A stretch of 33,552 nucleotides of DNA from Chara braunii (lineage: Eukaryota > Streptophyta > Charophyceae > Charales > Characeae): NCBI GenBank assembly GCA_003427395.1, contig BFEA01000051.1, forward strand, positions 77,203 through 110,754, read 5' to 3'. The position numbers were made by a program, and so were the translations under genes. The notes beneath the pieces were generated by a model. It was given only the letters and a program-made list of their open reading frames with translations, did not search any database and had not been told where the DNA came from. This document shows positions 1 through 10,443 of the stretch, piece after piece; the first letter of the stretch is position 1; the number at the start of each line of letters is the position of its first letter.

Positions 1-817
1 AGTGACTGCTAGGTTGCAGGTAACGGTCTCGTATCATGAGACCGAGACCTCAATGGACACAGCGGACCTGGAACAAGCCCACGTGGACAGGGACTTAGGT
101 GGGGAGAGCGAGATGAGCGAGGCAGGAGATCGGGAGACGGACCTCAGGTCCTGGAATAGACAAGGCGAGGTCCAGAGGTATCATCGGGCCGCGAAGCCGG
201 TGGAGGAGGGACCCGAGGCCAGCTCCCGACAGCTGACACCCGGAGGCCCCGGGACGGGTGAGAGGCAAAACAAAGGGAAAAGACACATATGAAAAAGAGG
301 GGGCAAGATCGTAGAGAGAGGAGGCCAGCTGGTGGAGATAGAGTGATTGGTACGGAAAACAAGTACGACGAGGCGGTTACACGAGAGGTCTGACACGCGG
401 CGCGAGCAGTACTGCTCAGCGGGGGACAAGACCACAGAACGCAAAGGCTAGAGAGGGGCGGAACGAAAAATCGAGAAGAGCGCGGATACGTTCGTGGTCC
501 GGAGGGACAGAGAGTGTGGGTGAGAAAGTCAACTAAGGAGGGCAGTGAGCGGAAGGTTGCTCTCGCAGACGCGTGCTGGACAGCTCGCATTAGCTAGACA
601 ATGTAGACGTCAACACGAGAGTTGCAGTACGACTCCAGCCCTCGTTCACTTGGCCGACGTCAGCACTCGCACGTGCCAGTGGACTGCACTTTGTTCGGAG
701 GGAGGGCACTCCGTGTCTTTTCTTTGGAACTGAGGCGAATGAGTTTTTGGACGGGCCACTCTCTGTATTGTGATCAGGGCCGCCATATCGCGGGAGAATG
801 AGTACAGACCATAGGAA
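1..817. other. No recognised gene; GC-rich, frames broken on both strands
   Basis: Both strands have short open frames rich in Arg, Glu and Ser, but none shows a domain I recognise and all overlap one another. The plus frame from the window edge to 292 is open by 96 codons with no hydrophobic core or motif. A small perfect hairpin has arms at 24-30 and 38-44 (CGGTCTC/GAGACCG, 7-base loop). The region could be the end of a gene that begins outside the window, but the sequence does not show this. Confidence 0.3.
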
Positions 818-1465
818 CTACATGAACGATGAAGCGCTAGTGGTGCAAGCATGAGAAGAGGGAGGTGAGGGAAAACCGTTTGCCAAGGACTGTGTTAGGC
901 AGTGGCAGTAAATGTCCCTTATGAACTCGCTATCGCGGGGGCGAGTGTTCTTAGATGATGAGAAGAGGATAAGAGGCGTGAACACTAGAGAGAAACGTGA
1001 AGACGAGGGGGAGAGGAAAACATTGGTCACGTGAGTGGCTTCCTCGGGAAGTCTGAGCGAGCATGCCCGCCTGCTGTTGTCATCAACAACCCAGTTCGCA
1101 TGAGCTTCTTGCTGGTCTGTCACGGTCACAAGCGAGGCGAGAGGGTTGGGGAGAAGGCCGCAATGTATACTTTTCACTAGCAGACAAGTGCCCTCGTGAG
1201 CAAATATTGCTGGCTCGCCGTCAAACTCCTCGCTCGGCAGACGGGCGTGAGATAACCCCGGGGACTTTGACTTTGCACGGCTCTTGCAAGATCGTCTTGC
1301 TGATTCTGCTTCTTCATTAGTTTGCTCATCCCCTACCACTGCCGAGCTGTCATCAGCTTTGGTTCCACTTTTGTGTAACAACACTTGAGTGCGGATCGTT
1401 ACTTCGCGTCCTACCTTGTTATAATCAGTGCACGCACGCTCATGCGGTAGGCCAGCTGTGATCAA
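818..1465 (-). CDS. Hypothetical 215-codon open frame, function unknown
   Basis: This is the longest open frame in the first 4 kb, 215 codons on the minus strand. Its product is Ser/Thr/Arg-rich with acidic stretches near residues 40-60 and a hydrophobic run near residues 150-165. I see no signal peptide, catalytic motif or zinc-binding pattern. A shorter plus-strand frame (1063-1320) overlaps it. In GC-rich DNA a frame of this length can arise by chance, and nothing around it (promoter, splice signals, homologous neighbour) argues for expression. I list it only because of its length; it may not be a gene. Confidence 0.15.
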   Translation of the reverse strand: MITAGLPHERACTDYNKVGREVTIRTQVLLHKSGTKADDSSAVVGDEQTNEEAESARRSCKSRAKSKSPGLSHARLPSEEFDGEPAIFAHEGTCLLVKSIHCGLLPNPLASLVTVTDQQEAHANWVVDDNSRRACSLRLPEEATHVTNVFLSPSSSRFSLVFTPLILFSSSKNTRPRDSEFIRDIYCHCLTQSLANGFPSPPSSHACTTSASSFM

Positions 1466-3480
1466 AGTGGTCCCCTCGGATGAACGGGTCTTGTATGTTA
1501 GTAGGGTGTTAAATGTATATACGTATGTAGTGGTCTGATTCTAAAGACTTTGGGCTAGTCTTCCTCAAGTTGAAGACTAACGCAAGAGGGGGAGTCATTT
1601 ACTTATGTGAGTATCTTGGACAAGATGGGGTGCACGCCCTGCAATAACTAGGCCTTTGGCTTGAGCTCGTNAGTAGCGTTTAGCAGAACACTTATGAGGG
1701 AGCGGTCTGACAAGCGTGACTTATTTTCCTCGTCCGTGGACGTCGCCTGATGCTTCTTGTTGTCATAGACTTGTCTCTGTCAGGCGAATAGANTCTACGA
1801 GCGGGATGAAAAGAAGAAGAGGGGNAGAGTGTGTGAGGCCTATAGGTTGGTTCTGAACTAAGTGTAGGTCAACGCTGCTCTGAACCCTCATAAGGCCATT
1901 GCCAGGAGACTGCTTACTATTAAAGTGCAGTCAGTTTGCGCCATGTAACAGCTAAGTATATTTGGAGTTTGACTTGTTTGATATCATCAGAGATAAAATG
2001 GTTTTCTGATCTGTTATTGCATCCAAAGTACTCAATCAGGGTCGAGTAAATTCTCTGTTTTCACTCTTCAGAAAAGACTATTGGTAGATGGCGGGAGAAA
2101 TATAAAAGGGAACTAAGTTAACCAGTACTGTGCAAGGGTTTTCCCCTATGTGAGCTAGCGTTATTCTTTCGGGTTTGCAGTCTCTCAAAAGAAAACGACG
2201 ATAGAACTAGTGAGCAATCATGCAAAGTTTGCAAATTCATGAAGAAGGAAACACAGACTGAGCTTGCGAAAGTTTTTCCATGTGTTCATGCGCATTGTCG
2301 ATCAGTAGGACTATCAACCTCTCTCGCCTTCCCTGAGCATTGAGCTCGGGTTAATGAAAAGTTTGACTAAGAAGAGACAACTGAGAAAGTTAGCTTACCT
2401 GATTGTCAAGTTCCTGATTGATGGAGACTGGCATCATCAACTCTTAGTCTCCGAGTGTTAACCCAAAAGCCTTTCATGCTTGATCAATGATGACGTTAAA
2501 ACGTATATAGCGCATTACCTGAGAGGAACTGCTAATTACCACGCTCTTGGGGCAGCGCCAGACCAAGGATTAACTGCCCCTCCTGGAGATTTCACCCAGA
2601 TAGCAGTGACCCACGTGCTAAAACGGAGAAGATACTATAAGAGTACTCAGACTATATGGGCCTTCCCGTACGACTGAACATAACCTCACATCTGACTGAT
2701 GAATCGGAAAAAAGGCCGTTGTCGGTTAAGTCTGATGTTGTACAAGTTTCTCTGTCGGACATCGATGTATCTAATGTGCGTGAGGTCTCTCCGTGCCACT
2801 GGTAAAATGATAGCCATTGCATAAACCCCTCTTGTGGATTTGTCATGACAAGACTCAGAAGTCAAGAGAATACTCGGATAATTCATACCGACGCCAGCTA
2901 GCCTACATGAGACTTTAATTTCATGCATCTCCTTTTAACTGATTTGAGGTGATATTGACTGGAACTTTCCTTGTTGAGTGATTGAAGATGGTACCTGGGG
3001 AAGTTTAACACATAGTAATGAGAGGAGGATCATTGTTCCAATCCCGTACTCCTACAGATTCTGTTTAGTTTTGGACTGAAGAAAAACCCGACTTCGAACA
3101 GTGCTGGCTATGTGGAAAGATAAAGGGCACTGGGGATAAAATGTCGAGTGTTTGATTATTGCCTGAGCTACTAATTATGCAAACGGAATTGGCGTGAGAA
3201 GCCCTGAGTGTGGATTAGCCCCAAAGGGTTATTCGCTCATCATTCTGGTTTTCTACTCATATACAACAGACTTGTATGAAGTGATCTCTCTGGAGTCTCA
3301 GCTAGCCAATGACTTATTGGTGAGACCCTCAGTTTCCACCCCCAAAAAACTGATGACATGGGCCTGTGTAGAGGGGAAGGGAGTGAAAGCGTACTGAGAA
3401 TGACGTGTACCTTGCACCGAGACAAAGTAGAAGGTTGGGAAGAAGATGTTGCCCATGATATCTGATCTAGCCAAAGATTA
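1466..3480. other. Intergenic or decayed sequence, nothing recognised
   Basis: No open frame above about 80 codons and no motif I recognise on either strand. Three single ambiguous bases lie at 1671, 1793 and 1825, which suggests low assembly confidence. A perfect 8-bp hairpin has arms at 1556-1563 and 1572-1579 (TAGTCTTC/GAAGACTA). Short plus frames at 2480-2677 and 3194-3397 look like random or decayed sequence. Confidence 0.5.
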
Positions 3481-3630
3481 ATGATGGAACGGGCTCTGGA
3501 GATTGTGAAAAATCAGCACATCGTTGAGTACACTTTCTATTTTTATGGGACAGACGGAAAGCTACACAGCACTCTCTCTACTATTGGTCTTATTGACTAT
3601 GCAAGGAAAGTCATTTCTGATGATCAATAA
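3481..3630 (+). pseudogene. Short 49-residue frame weakly resembling part of the ORF at 4466
   Basis: A tandem ATG ATG opens a 49-residue frame that ends at TAA 3628-3630. Its second half contains a pattern Tyr-x-Thr-Asp ... Gly-Leu-Ile-Asp-x-Ala-Arg-x-x-Ile-Ser. The larger ORF at 4466-5119 has Tyr-x-Thr-Asp-Asp ... Gly-Leu-Val-Asp-Leu-Ala-x-x-Tyr-Ile-Ser in the same order. This could be a remnant of a diverged second copy of that gene, or a separate exon. The match is short and made by eye, so chance similarity is possible. Confidence 0.25.
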
Positions 3631-3794
3631 AGGATTTTAAATCGCTGATTTTAAGAGGAATGTGCAAGCCGCCGACAAAATTAGTTCAGGAGGGACGAGT
3701 CAGACATGAGACTGGTTCCAACCGGATATAAAATACATTATTGAAACATGAGCAGCAAATGGATCAGTCAGCAGATCAGAGATAGTCTGCAAAC

Positions 3795-4005
3795 ATTTTT
3801 GTAATATTCAGTTTCTCAATCAGCAATTGATCACTAATATTTAGTTATCAGTCAGCAGACATTTCTGTAATATTCAGTTTCTCAATCAGCAATTGATCAG
3901 TAATATTCAGTTCTCAGTCAACAGACATCTCTGTAATATTCAGTTTCTCAATCAGCAATTGATCAGTAATATTCAGTTCTCAGTCTGCAGACATCTCCGC
4001 AACAG
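3795..4005. repeat. 66-bp tandem repeat, about three copies
   Basis: The core TGTAATATTCAG recurs at 3800, 3866 and 3932, an exact 66-bp period. Each copy continues into TTCTCAATCAGCAATTGATCA and ends in a GTCAGCAGACAT-like segment. A fourth, degenerate copy starts near 3998. The copies differ at only a few positions. Confidence 0.85.
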
Positions 4006-4410
4006 TCAACTTCTCTGATCAACGATCAATTAGCTTTTTTGATCAGCGATCAATCAGTTTTCAGATCAGCGGTCAATCAACTCTCGATCAGCAGTCAACC
4101 AACACCCAATCGACATCTATTCAGCGTCTAGTCGGCATTCTCAGTAGCATTCGTATCTGAAACAGTAATCAGGAAAACAACAGTTGGAAAACAGCAGTCG
4201 GAAACAGCAGTTGGAAGTAGCAGTCAGAAACAGTGGTCAGAAACAGCGATTAGAGACAACAATCAGATCAGCAATCAGAGCAGTGGTCTGAGCTGTACTC
4301 AGATCAACAATTAGAACAACGGTATGAACAATACTCAGATCAGCGATCAAAACAACATCCTGGAAACAGCATCTAGAACGATATTCAAAGGATATTCAAG
4401 CAGCAGACGC
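4006..4410. repeat. Degenerate short-unit repeat rich in GATCAGCAATCAG and AACAGCAGT
   Basis: The sequence following the 66-bp array is built from variants of GATCAGCGATCAATCAG, then CAGTCGGAAACAG, then AGATCAGCAATCAGAACA. No fixed period can be set by eye, but the same 10-15-base words recur throughout. It appears to be a decayed minisatellite continuous with the array upstream, and it ends about 50 bases before the ATG of the next ORF. Confidence 0.6.
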
Positions 4411-4465
4411 CCTTTAATCAAGCGGTGTTTTCCCTCCATCTGGAGGTAGCTATCCACCTAAACAT

Positions 4466-5119
4466 ATGAGAGAGATCAATCCCATCACAGTGGACCAGTC
4501 GGTCCTTGACAGCCTCAACCTGATCGCTGTCCGGGAGAGCTTCCCTTACAAGTATGTCAGTATTGATGGGTTCAAGCGCAAAGATCTGCCTATCTTCATC
4601 GCCCATACTGAGTTCGTTGAGGGTACAGTCAGCGATCTGCGAATCTTTCTGAAGAAAGGGAATGAGACACATCCTCATTTTGATGCAGTGTGGGCCGCAG
4701 TAGTCGGGTTTGTGCAATGGAAAGTTGAGAGGCTCCAAGGGAACACAAAGCTAGTCTACAACGTTGGTCCTAAGCTTTTCAGTGACTACCCCAAGCCTCC
4801 GGTCCCCTACTACCTCACTGACGACTCTTATTGGGGTGGACTGGTGGACCTGGCCAAGAGGTACATATCGCAGGCAGAGATTGACTACGAGGCGGTGACC
4901 GAGTCCTCAGAGTTTCCACATCTCAGGAGGGGCATTTTCTCTCGGCCCTATCTCCCCACGTTATGGGAGGAATTTTGTGTCATGCTTGACTTCCGCATTA
5001 TGGGACATGGCTGGAAGTGTCTGGAACTAGTAGGCTACAGGTGGCTTTACATTCAGAAGCCACAACCTCGGAGAGTACGGAGACATGGCAAGAGGCCCAG
5101 ACGACAGACAGCAAAGTGA
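4466..5119 (+). CDS. Uncharacterised 217-residue protein or exon
   Basis: An open frame of 217 codons starts at ATG 4466 and ends at TGA 5117-5119. The product is rich in Trp, Tyr, Phe and Pro, which suggests a folded globular protein rather than random sequence. Landmarks are a Lys-Tyr-Val-Ser-Ile-Asp-Gly-Phe stretch near residue 30, a Trp-rich stretch at about 75-90, Pro-Tyr-Tyr-Leu-Thr-Asp-Asp near 115, and a strongly basic tail from about residue 200 (PRRVRRHGKRPRRQ). There is no signal peptide, membrane segment or catalytic signature that I recognise. Upstream lies a repeat array, with no clear promoter. The minus-strand frame at 4418-4738 is a shadow. It could be a lineage-specific gene, an exon, or an accessory ORF of a mobile element. 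Confidence 0.45.
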   Translation: MREINPITVDQSVLDSLNLIAVRESFPYKYVSIDGFKRKDLPIFIAHTEFVEGTVSDLRIFLKKGNETHPHFDAVWAAVVGFVQWKVERLQGNTKLVYNVGPKLFSDYPKPPVPYYLTDDSYWGGLVDLAKRYISQAEIDYEAVTESSEFPHLRRGIFSRPYLPTLWEEFCVMLDFRIMGHGWKCLELVGYRWLYIQKPQPRRVRRHGKRPRRQTAK

Positions 5120-6425
5120 CAGATGAAGAGTGAAGTTCAGAGGGTTGAGTGAGGACTCTTGATTGGTGCTGGCCATGATCTCTTCCATTGTACTCCCTGA
5201 GACTATTATGAGTTCTCATTCTTCCCTCATTTATTTGCCCTCGTCTTTGCTCGAGTCAGTCAGTCTTGCTTCTTTGCATAACCATGCTTGATGTTTGCAT
5301 TCTTTAATGATTCTGTCACAGTTCTCAAAATCAACTTGACATAATTGATGCATGCGTAGAACCCCATAGTTTTATGATTATTATTTGCATGATTCTCTGC
5401 TGTTCCGAATCAAAATAAAAAATTCCTAAGACTGGGGACCGGCGAAGATCGCAATTGAAGGGTCTCGCTCGAAGCCGGACGCACAAAAAAGGAAGGGAAT
5501 TGCTTTATTTCATTTATATTATTTATTGCAACCAACAACAAAACCCTGCGTGACAGCGTGTTGGCTTTCCGGTCGTCCAAAGTAGCCTGACTGGAAAAAG
5601 TGCGACAGCGGAACAGGATTGGGTTGTGTTACTTCATGCTACCATCGTCGGTTCGGCGTGAGAGACGCCGCCCTTGCTTGCACTTCTAACGAGGGCGGAT
5701 TGGTGTCGGCTTCGGTGGATTAGTACGGTGGCGTCTTCACTAGGCGGTATAAAATCCATTGGGAACTCGCCGTTGCCGCCACCATATGATCGCTATACTC
5801 GATTGAGGTAAATTCAAGGTCACCTCATTTATGGGTTGCTGACGGTATACGATCGTGGAGTTTCCACCTCGCAGTCGGTTACATCACTGAACCGCCTTCA
5901 ACGCAACAACAGGTATTTGGTTTATCTACTAATTCACCGGCTCGACATCATTGACGGGCGTTTTCTGGGTGAGTAAAAAAAGGGGGGGGGCGCCGAGTGG
6001 TCGGGGAGCGATACATATTGTAATCGGGATTCCTGAGGGTGGGTAGGGACACATAGCTTGCTGTGTAGCTGGGGGTCGCGACTTATCTCGGAGTATGATT
6101 GCTAGTGTTTATATATTCTGATTGAGTACTACCTCGATTTGATTCTGTATTCGGTTATTTCACCTGGATGGGTGAAGTATGTTAGTTCATTTGAAGACAC
6201 GTGGCGAGAGACATCCCCGTGGGACGTTCTCTATCATCGATGAGGATGTGCATGAGAGGTCTCGACCAGCGGAGATTTTCCTGAGCCTCCATCGGTGGTA
6301 GCCAGCGAAGTCATAAATTCTGTGTATTTTATTTTATCTTTCGGTAGCAGCTACTTAACTGCTGGTACGGGGGGAGGTAGCTACGGGATGTGGAATTCTA
6401 TTGAGATTATTGTAGGAGGCAACAT
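5120..6425. other. Non-coding flank, possible 5' region of the Penelope-like element
   Basis: No gene-like frame is visible. The first 300 bases are T-rich. From about 5440 the base composition rises in G and C and the sequence looks like an untranslated leader of the element that follows. Features are a TATAAAA site at 5748-5754, a short homopolymer (A then nine or ten G) near 5977-5992, and a plus frame at 6295-6648 that only overlaps the start of ORF1. I searched for a hammerhead core on both strands here and found none. The left end of the element cannot be fixed from one copy. Confidence 0.4.
5748..5754 (+). promoter_or_regulatory. TATA-like box upstream of the retroelement
   Basis: TATAAAA lies about 670 bases before the first ATG of the element's ORF1, within a GC-richer block. 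Its spacing suits a long leader, but a seven-base match is weak evidence and no start site can be seen. Confidence 0.2.
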
Positions 6426-7857
6426 ATGCGGACGCAGGGCAGAGGAAGGGGAAGGGGTAGGTGGTCGAATTGTGGGAGGTACTGGATGGAGAACACAACT
6501 CCACAACCTCCTCAAGCTCAACCACCTATGCCTCCTTTCCAGTTTGCAACAACTCCATTTTTTTCTCCTTTTCAATCATTTTATCCACATCCTTTCCCTG
6601 CTCCACAATCCTTCCCTAATACTACCCCTCCGTATGCATTTCCTATGAGTCAAGGACTGAACCCGGCTACTGCTCAATGGGTAGTTGGTGGTCCGAACTC
6701 GGTGCCTACACAGGCGGGTGGACAATTCAGCGGGGGATAGGGGTGTGGAAATGGGAGCTACCAACCTCGTGCGTTCTTCACACGGGAACACCCTGACTTC
6801 ATCGAGAAGATAAAGCTTAAAGACGCGGTGGAAGAAGCACGTAAGAAGGACCAAGAAGAGATTGTCAGATTACGGGGGCTTGGATGAAAGGTTGAGCAAC
6901 AAAAAGGAAAAGTACTTGACAAAGAGAGAGAAAAAACGCAGGGAAAAGGGAAATGCAAGAAGCAAGGTGGTAAAGACAAAGGGAAAGGTAAATTTGATGA
7001 GGTAGGGAAGGAGGACAAAATGAAGCAGTGGGTAGCCTCGAACTTTGGGGGTTCTCTGAGGATATTGTTTGAGAAACTAAAAGAAGTGGAGAAGAAATCG
7101 AGTTTAAAGGATGCTGAGATGGAAGAGTTAAAATTGCTAAGAGCCGAGAGAGAGTTGAGGGAGCTAAGGGAAAATTCAAGCTCTGAAAAGAGGAAGAGGG
7201 AGACTGCGTCTCCGACTAAAAGAAAAGGAAAGGTCAGATGACGTTCAAACCTGCTATGAAAGGCAGATAAAGGTAGAAGCGCAAAGGTAGTCGAAGTATC
7301 TTCATATGAAGATAGCAAGGGTCAGGACGCCGTGGTCCAGAATCTAAGCAGTAAGATGGAGGGATCAGCAGAAGGAAACGAGGAGGTGTCGGAATTGAAG
7401 GAACTCATTAAGGAACTGCTTGCAGCAAAAGGGAAGGATGCAAGTAGCAACAATACGGGAGGAGAGCAAGGGACGACGAATGTGGCAAGTGGGATGGAGC
7501 ATGGAGGACAAAAAGGAGAGGCCGGTCCATCGGGAGAGAAAACTGAGAAAGGAAAAGAGAAAGAAGAGGGTGTGTTCGGCTTGTACTTTAAAGATCGTGT
7601 CGTGTACTATGATGCTATGCATTACACTGAGATATAGGAACTGTGCTAGAAGAAGGGTGTACCATACAAGCGAGAAAAAGTTGGGGTATGGGAGTTGGTC
7701 AGGCTTGACTTTGAGGTGTTACTGAAATTGGATAAGACTGCGGAGGAGAAGGAAGAGATTGAAGAAGAGAAGGTGAGTGAAGCATCAGAGGAATCATCTG
7801 ACAGCAGCTCCAGCTCAGACGAAGATACTCAGAATGACGACATAGCGGGGAACTGAA
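6426..7857 (+). pseudogene. ORF1-like charged, coiled-coil protein of the retroelement, with in-frame stops
   Basis: One reading frame stays readable from ATG 6426 to TGA 7855-7857 but is interrupted by TAG 6738, TGA 6885, TGA 7239, TGA 7257, TAG 7635 and TAG 7647. The decoded product starts with an Arg-Gly run (RGRGRGRGRW) and a Pro/Phe/Gln-rich segment. A Lys/Glu-rich stretch follows that is likely coiled coil (roughly 6790-7200), then a Lys-rich basic patch (TKRKGK), a Glu/Lys/Gly-rich spacer, a short hydrophobic segment around 7580-7740, and an acidic Ser tail (SSDSSSSSDEDTQ). This architecture suits a nucleic-acid-binding or structural protein, but no domain is recognised. That the frame holds through six stops implies it was coding until recently. 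The next domain lies in another frame, so ORF1 was either separate or joined by a now-lost frame. Confidence 0.6.
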
Positions 7858-7867
7858 GAATGCCAAC

Positions 7868-8612
7868 AAGCGAATACTGTTGAGAGTATGTAAGAAACTG
7901 GCCGGGTGGGCCAGCCTCCATGAAGGGAGTATTAGAGGTGAAATTTGTAACTTGTTGAAATTACTTGTCATAACATTATGCATGAGAGGAGATATAAAAT
8001 GGGGTAAGAGTTTTGCTAAGTACTGGTTGAACTTGAAGGTAGAAGACTGGGCTACCTTACTGACTGGAAAAGGTTGTGTTTACCTTTTGATTTCCCCTTT
8101 CTTTAAGCTCACCTATGTTGGAAAGACAGAGAGGGATTTGCATACCAGATGGTATGAACATGTACGTTCTATAGGCACTGAGCCGAGACAGAAAGTGCAT
8201 AGGTGGTTGGGTAAGGTAGGCACCAGCAACTATCGTTACTGGTTTGGTTTGGAGAGAAGGTTAACCGACCCCCCATTTTTCAGGTCAATTTATAAGAAAA
8301 CCATAAAGCCAGGCAAAAAAACAAAAAAACAAAAAACAAAAAATTTGACCCCCAAACCCTAATTTCAGTTTTTGTCCCATTAGTCAGGAGCTGAAAATGG
8401 AGGTCCCCGTTAACCATTTGTGGGATAGAAAGGCACTTGCAAGTACGGAAAAATTTATCATTGGTTGTATGAATCCAGGCTTGAACATGGTAAAAAAGAA
8501 AAACAAACTTTCCCGTAGAAAGCCGAGGAAAAAACAAAAGGCTTTACGTAAAGAGTTGTGTTGTAAAAATGTTTTGTTTTTTTATTGTAAAAAACTAGGA
8601 ATACGCTCTTAG
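7868..8612 (+). pseudogene. GIY-YIG endonuclease domain, split by a frameshift
   Basis: The first part (frame open through 8362) has the two defining strands: GCVYLL at residues 65-70 of the 7880 frame, in place of GIY, and TYVGKT at 78-83, in place of YIG. Next comes Arg-Asp-Leu-His-Thr-Arg-Trp-Tyr-Glu-His at 85-94, which fits the family's conserved Arg and His positions. After an A-rich stretch (8314-8345) the frame shifts. The frame from 8397 carries A-S-T-E-K-F-I-I-G-C-M-N-P-G-L-N, which matches the family's closing helix with its catalytic Glu and the Pro-x-Leu-Asn end. The domain is predicted to nick target DNA to prime reverse transcription. Its position before the RT is the unusual permuted order. 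The A-rich insertion and frameshift make this copy non-functional. Confidence 0.7.
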
Positions 8613-8669
8613 ACTGACCTCCTTAAAATCCTAAAAATCCTAAAGCAGGCTGGGAACACAAGGGAAATA

Positions 8670-9305
8670 TTGGTTGAGAATAATGAAGGTGAGCAATGGC
8701 TGAATTCATGGGGTTTGGTCAAGATCTTGTATGGCCGCAACAAAGTGGTAATTGGGGGACTAACGTGTTTGCTAAAAGATGCTAAACATCTCATTCAAAT
8801 GGGAGGTAAATGGTATATTGCTGATCTAAGGAAAACAAAAAGCATATCTAAAATTGTTAAGGTTGAAGTGATTACCATTCTCAGGCAACCGTGGAAGAGG
8901 AAAGGATTGTATAATAAGAAACTGGAGGAATTAGTTGAACTAGAGTTGGGAGTTAAACTATTGAGTACCACTCGAGGTAGACAAATCACCAGGGGCATCA
9001 TTACAAGAGTCACAAAGAAACTTTTTTGTATTAATCCTAGACACAGGATTACCATTAAGCTTCCTTTTTGTGATTCAGTGAGTAAGAAGAAAGTGCATGC
9101 ATGTGCTAAAGAATGGATGAAGGGGGAGATTGCACCAGTGTGCCTATCTAATCTGTTGATTGGGAGAATGAAAACCGTCTGGCAGAAAGAAAAAAAATTG
9201 TCGGGGACATACTGCATAATCACCGGCGCTTTACAAGAGGAAGTGGTCAGACCTGCACTTGCGAAGACTTTGACATGCCCAGATGTATGGGCATGTTCAG
9301 GTTAG
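8670..9305 (+). pseudogene. Linker region between endonuclease and reverse transcriptase
   Basis: A 211-codon open frame between the GIY-YIG part and the RT. It is Lys-rich, with a Gly-Lys-Trp-Tyr-Ile-Ala-Asp-Leu segment near residue 50, a long basic helix-like stretch, and Cys/His residues too scattered for a named zinc finger. Its stop at 9303-9305 overlaps the next frame, which begins at 9283, so one small indel near 9290 separates it from the RT. I do not recognise a domain. By position it corresponds to the poorly conserved N-terminal part of PLE reverse transcriptases. Confidence 0.5.
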
Positions 9306-10202
9306 ACTAGACGACATTGGAGGGATTCGAGATTTTGTAAAGAATGCAAAAAACATACCGCATCTGGGGAGCCTCCTCACGAAGAAGGAAGTGAATATGA
9401 CCTGCAATGATGCCTTGAAACCTTTGAAGAAGATGGGCGTGATTGGATCAGGAGAGAGATTGCATGTAGAGTGGAAAGAGATATGTGTGAATAGTGACGT
9501 ACGCCATGTTGGCTGTGAGGCTGAGTATGTGATGGGGTTAAAGCGATTTTTTGCTGGACTAGTTCTATCACCACTGGACCGAAACCTCGGGGCAACACCA
9601 GTGGAATGCCCAATATTGTATGAAGCAAGTATGACTATAATGTATAACGACAATGAGAACTACGAGAAGATTACAAAGAAAGAAGATGAAGTCCTAAGAG
9701 AAATGAGGAGACAGTATCAGATGCTCAATCTACAAAGGGTTGCAAAATGGGACAACAAAGGGATATTGCAACCGGCGTACATTATATCAAAGGACAAGGA
9801 CGTTGAGAAGACGAGATCGATTGTGCCTTCATTTCTGAGTCTCACCAGAAGTGCAATGGGCTACCTGGCACATTGTCTGAATTTCCTCATCAAGAGGGTG
9901 AGGGGGACACACTGTAACCTCACAGGAGCCAGACACTTACAAGAAAAATTGAAGAAAATTAATGAATTTGCGAACCAAAGATGGGGTTTGGACTGCCGAT
10001 TTGTGCTAAGAACATAGGATGTGAAGGAAATGCTCACCAAACTACCACATGACGAGATCGTAAAAGCAGTGATTTGGTTGGTTGGAGTCTTTCGGGATAA
10101 AGGGCATCAATGAATTCTTGTGAAAAGTAAGGGAAAGAAGGCGACTATCAGGAAATTGCATGGGGAATTAGGTTGGAAATCTCTTAGATTGACAGACTTA
10201 AT
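9283..10202 (+). pseudogene. Penelope-like reverse transcriptase, N-terminal half
   Basis: The frame from 9283 is open to TAG 10015-10017 and stays readable beyond it to TGA 10111-10113. It contains L-S-P-L-D-R-N-L-G near residue 95 (the family's D-K/R-N-x-G strand), then Y-I-I-S-K-D-K-D-V near 165 and R-S-I-V-P-S near 178, equivalent to the conserved K and R-P-I segments of PLE RTs. The block D-V-K-E-M-L-T-K-L-P-H directly follows the TAG and matches the family's DV-x-x-L-F-T-N-I-P strand, which carries the first catalytic Asp. The TAG and TGA lie inside the 241-bp segment that was later duplicated and occur in both copies, so they predate the duplication. Confidence 0.7.
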
Positions 10203-10443
10203 ATGAATTTGCGAACCAAAGATGGGGTTTGGACTGCCGATTTGTGCTAAGAACATAGGATGTGAAGGAAATGCTCACCAAACTACCACATGACGAGATC
10301 GTAAAAGCAGTGATTTGGTTGGTTGGAGTCTTTCGGGATAAAGGGCATCAATGAATTCTTGTGAAAAGTAAGGGAAAGAAGGCGACTATCAGGAAATTGC
10401 ATGGGGAATTAGGTTGGAAATCTCTTAGATTGACAGACTTAAT
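9962..10443 (+). repeat. Exact 241-bp tandem duplication inside the RT
   Basis: The segment beginning ATGAATTTGCGAACC at 9962 is repeated from 10203, and I can find no difference between the two copies. The period of 241 is one more than a multiple of three, so the duplication itself shifts the RT frame. If one copy is ignored, the frame of the 9283 ORF runs straight into the frame that carries the catalytic F-I-D-D box. The duplication is therefore recent, or an assembly artefact. Confidence 0.95.

Noticed and set aside
144-590. 148-codon minus-strand frame in the first 600 bases
   Set aside because: It overlaps open frames in other phases on both strands in GC-rich DNA and has low-complexity Ser/Pro/Leu content.
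2692-2712. CTGATGA followed by GAAA
   Set aside because: Only a few bases lie between them, so stem II cannot form, and no stem I or III partner is present.
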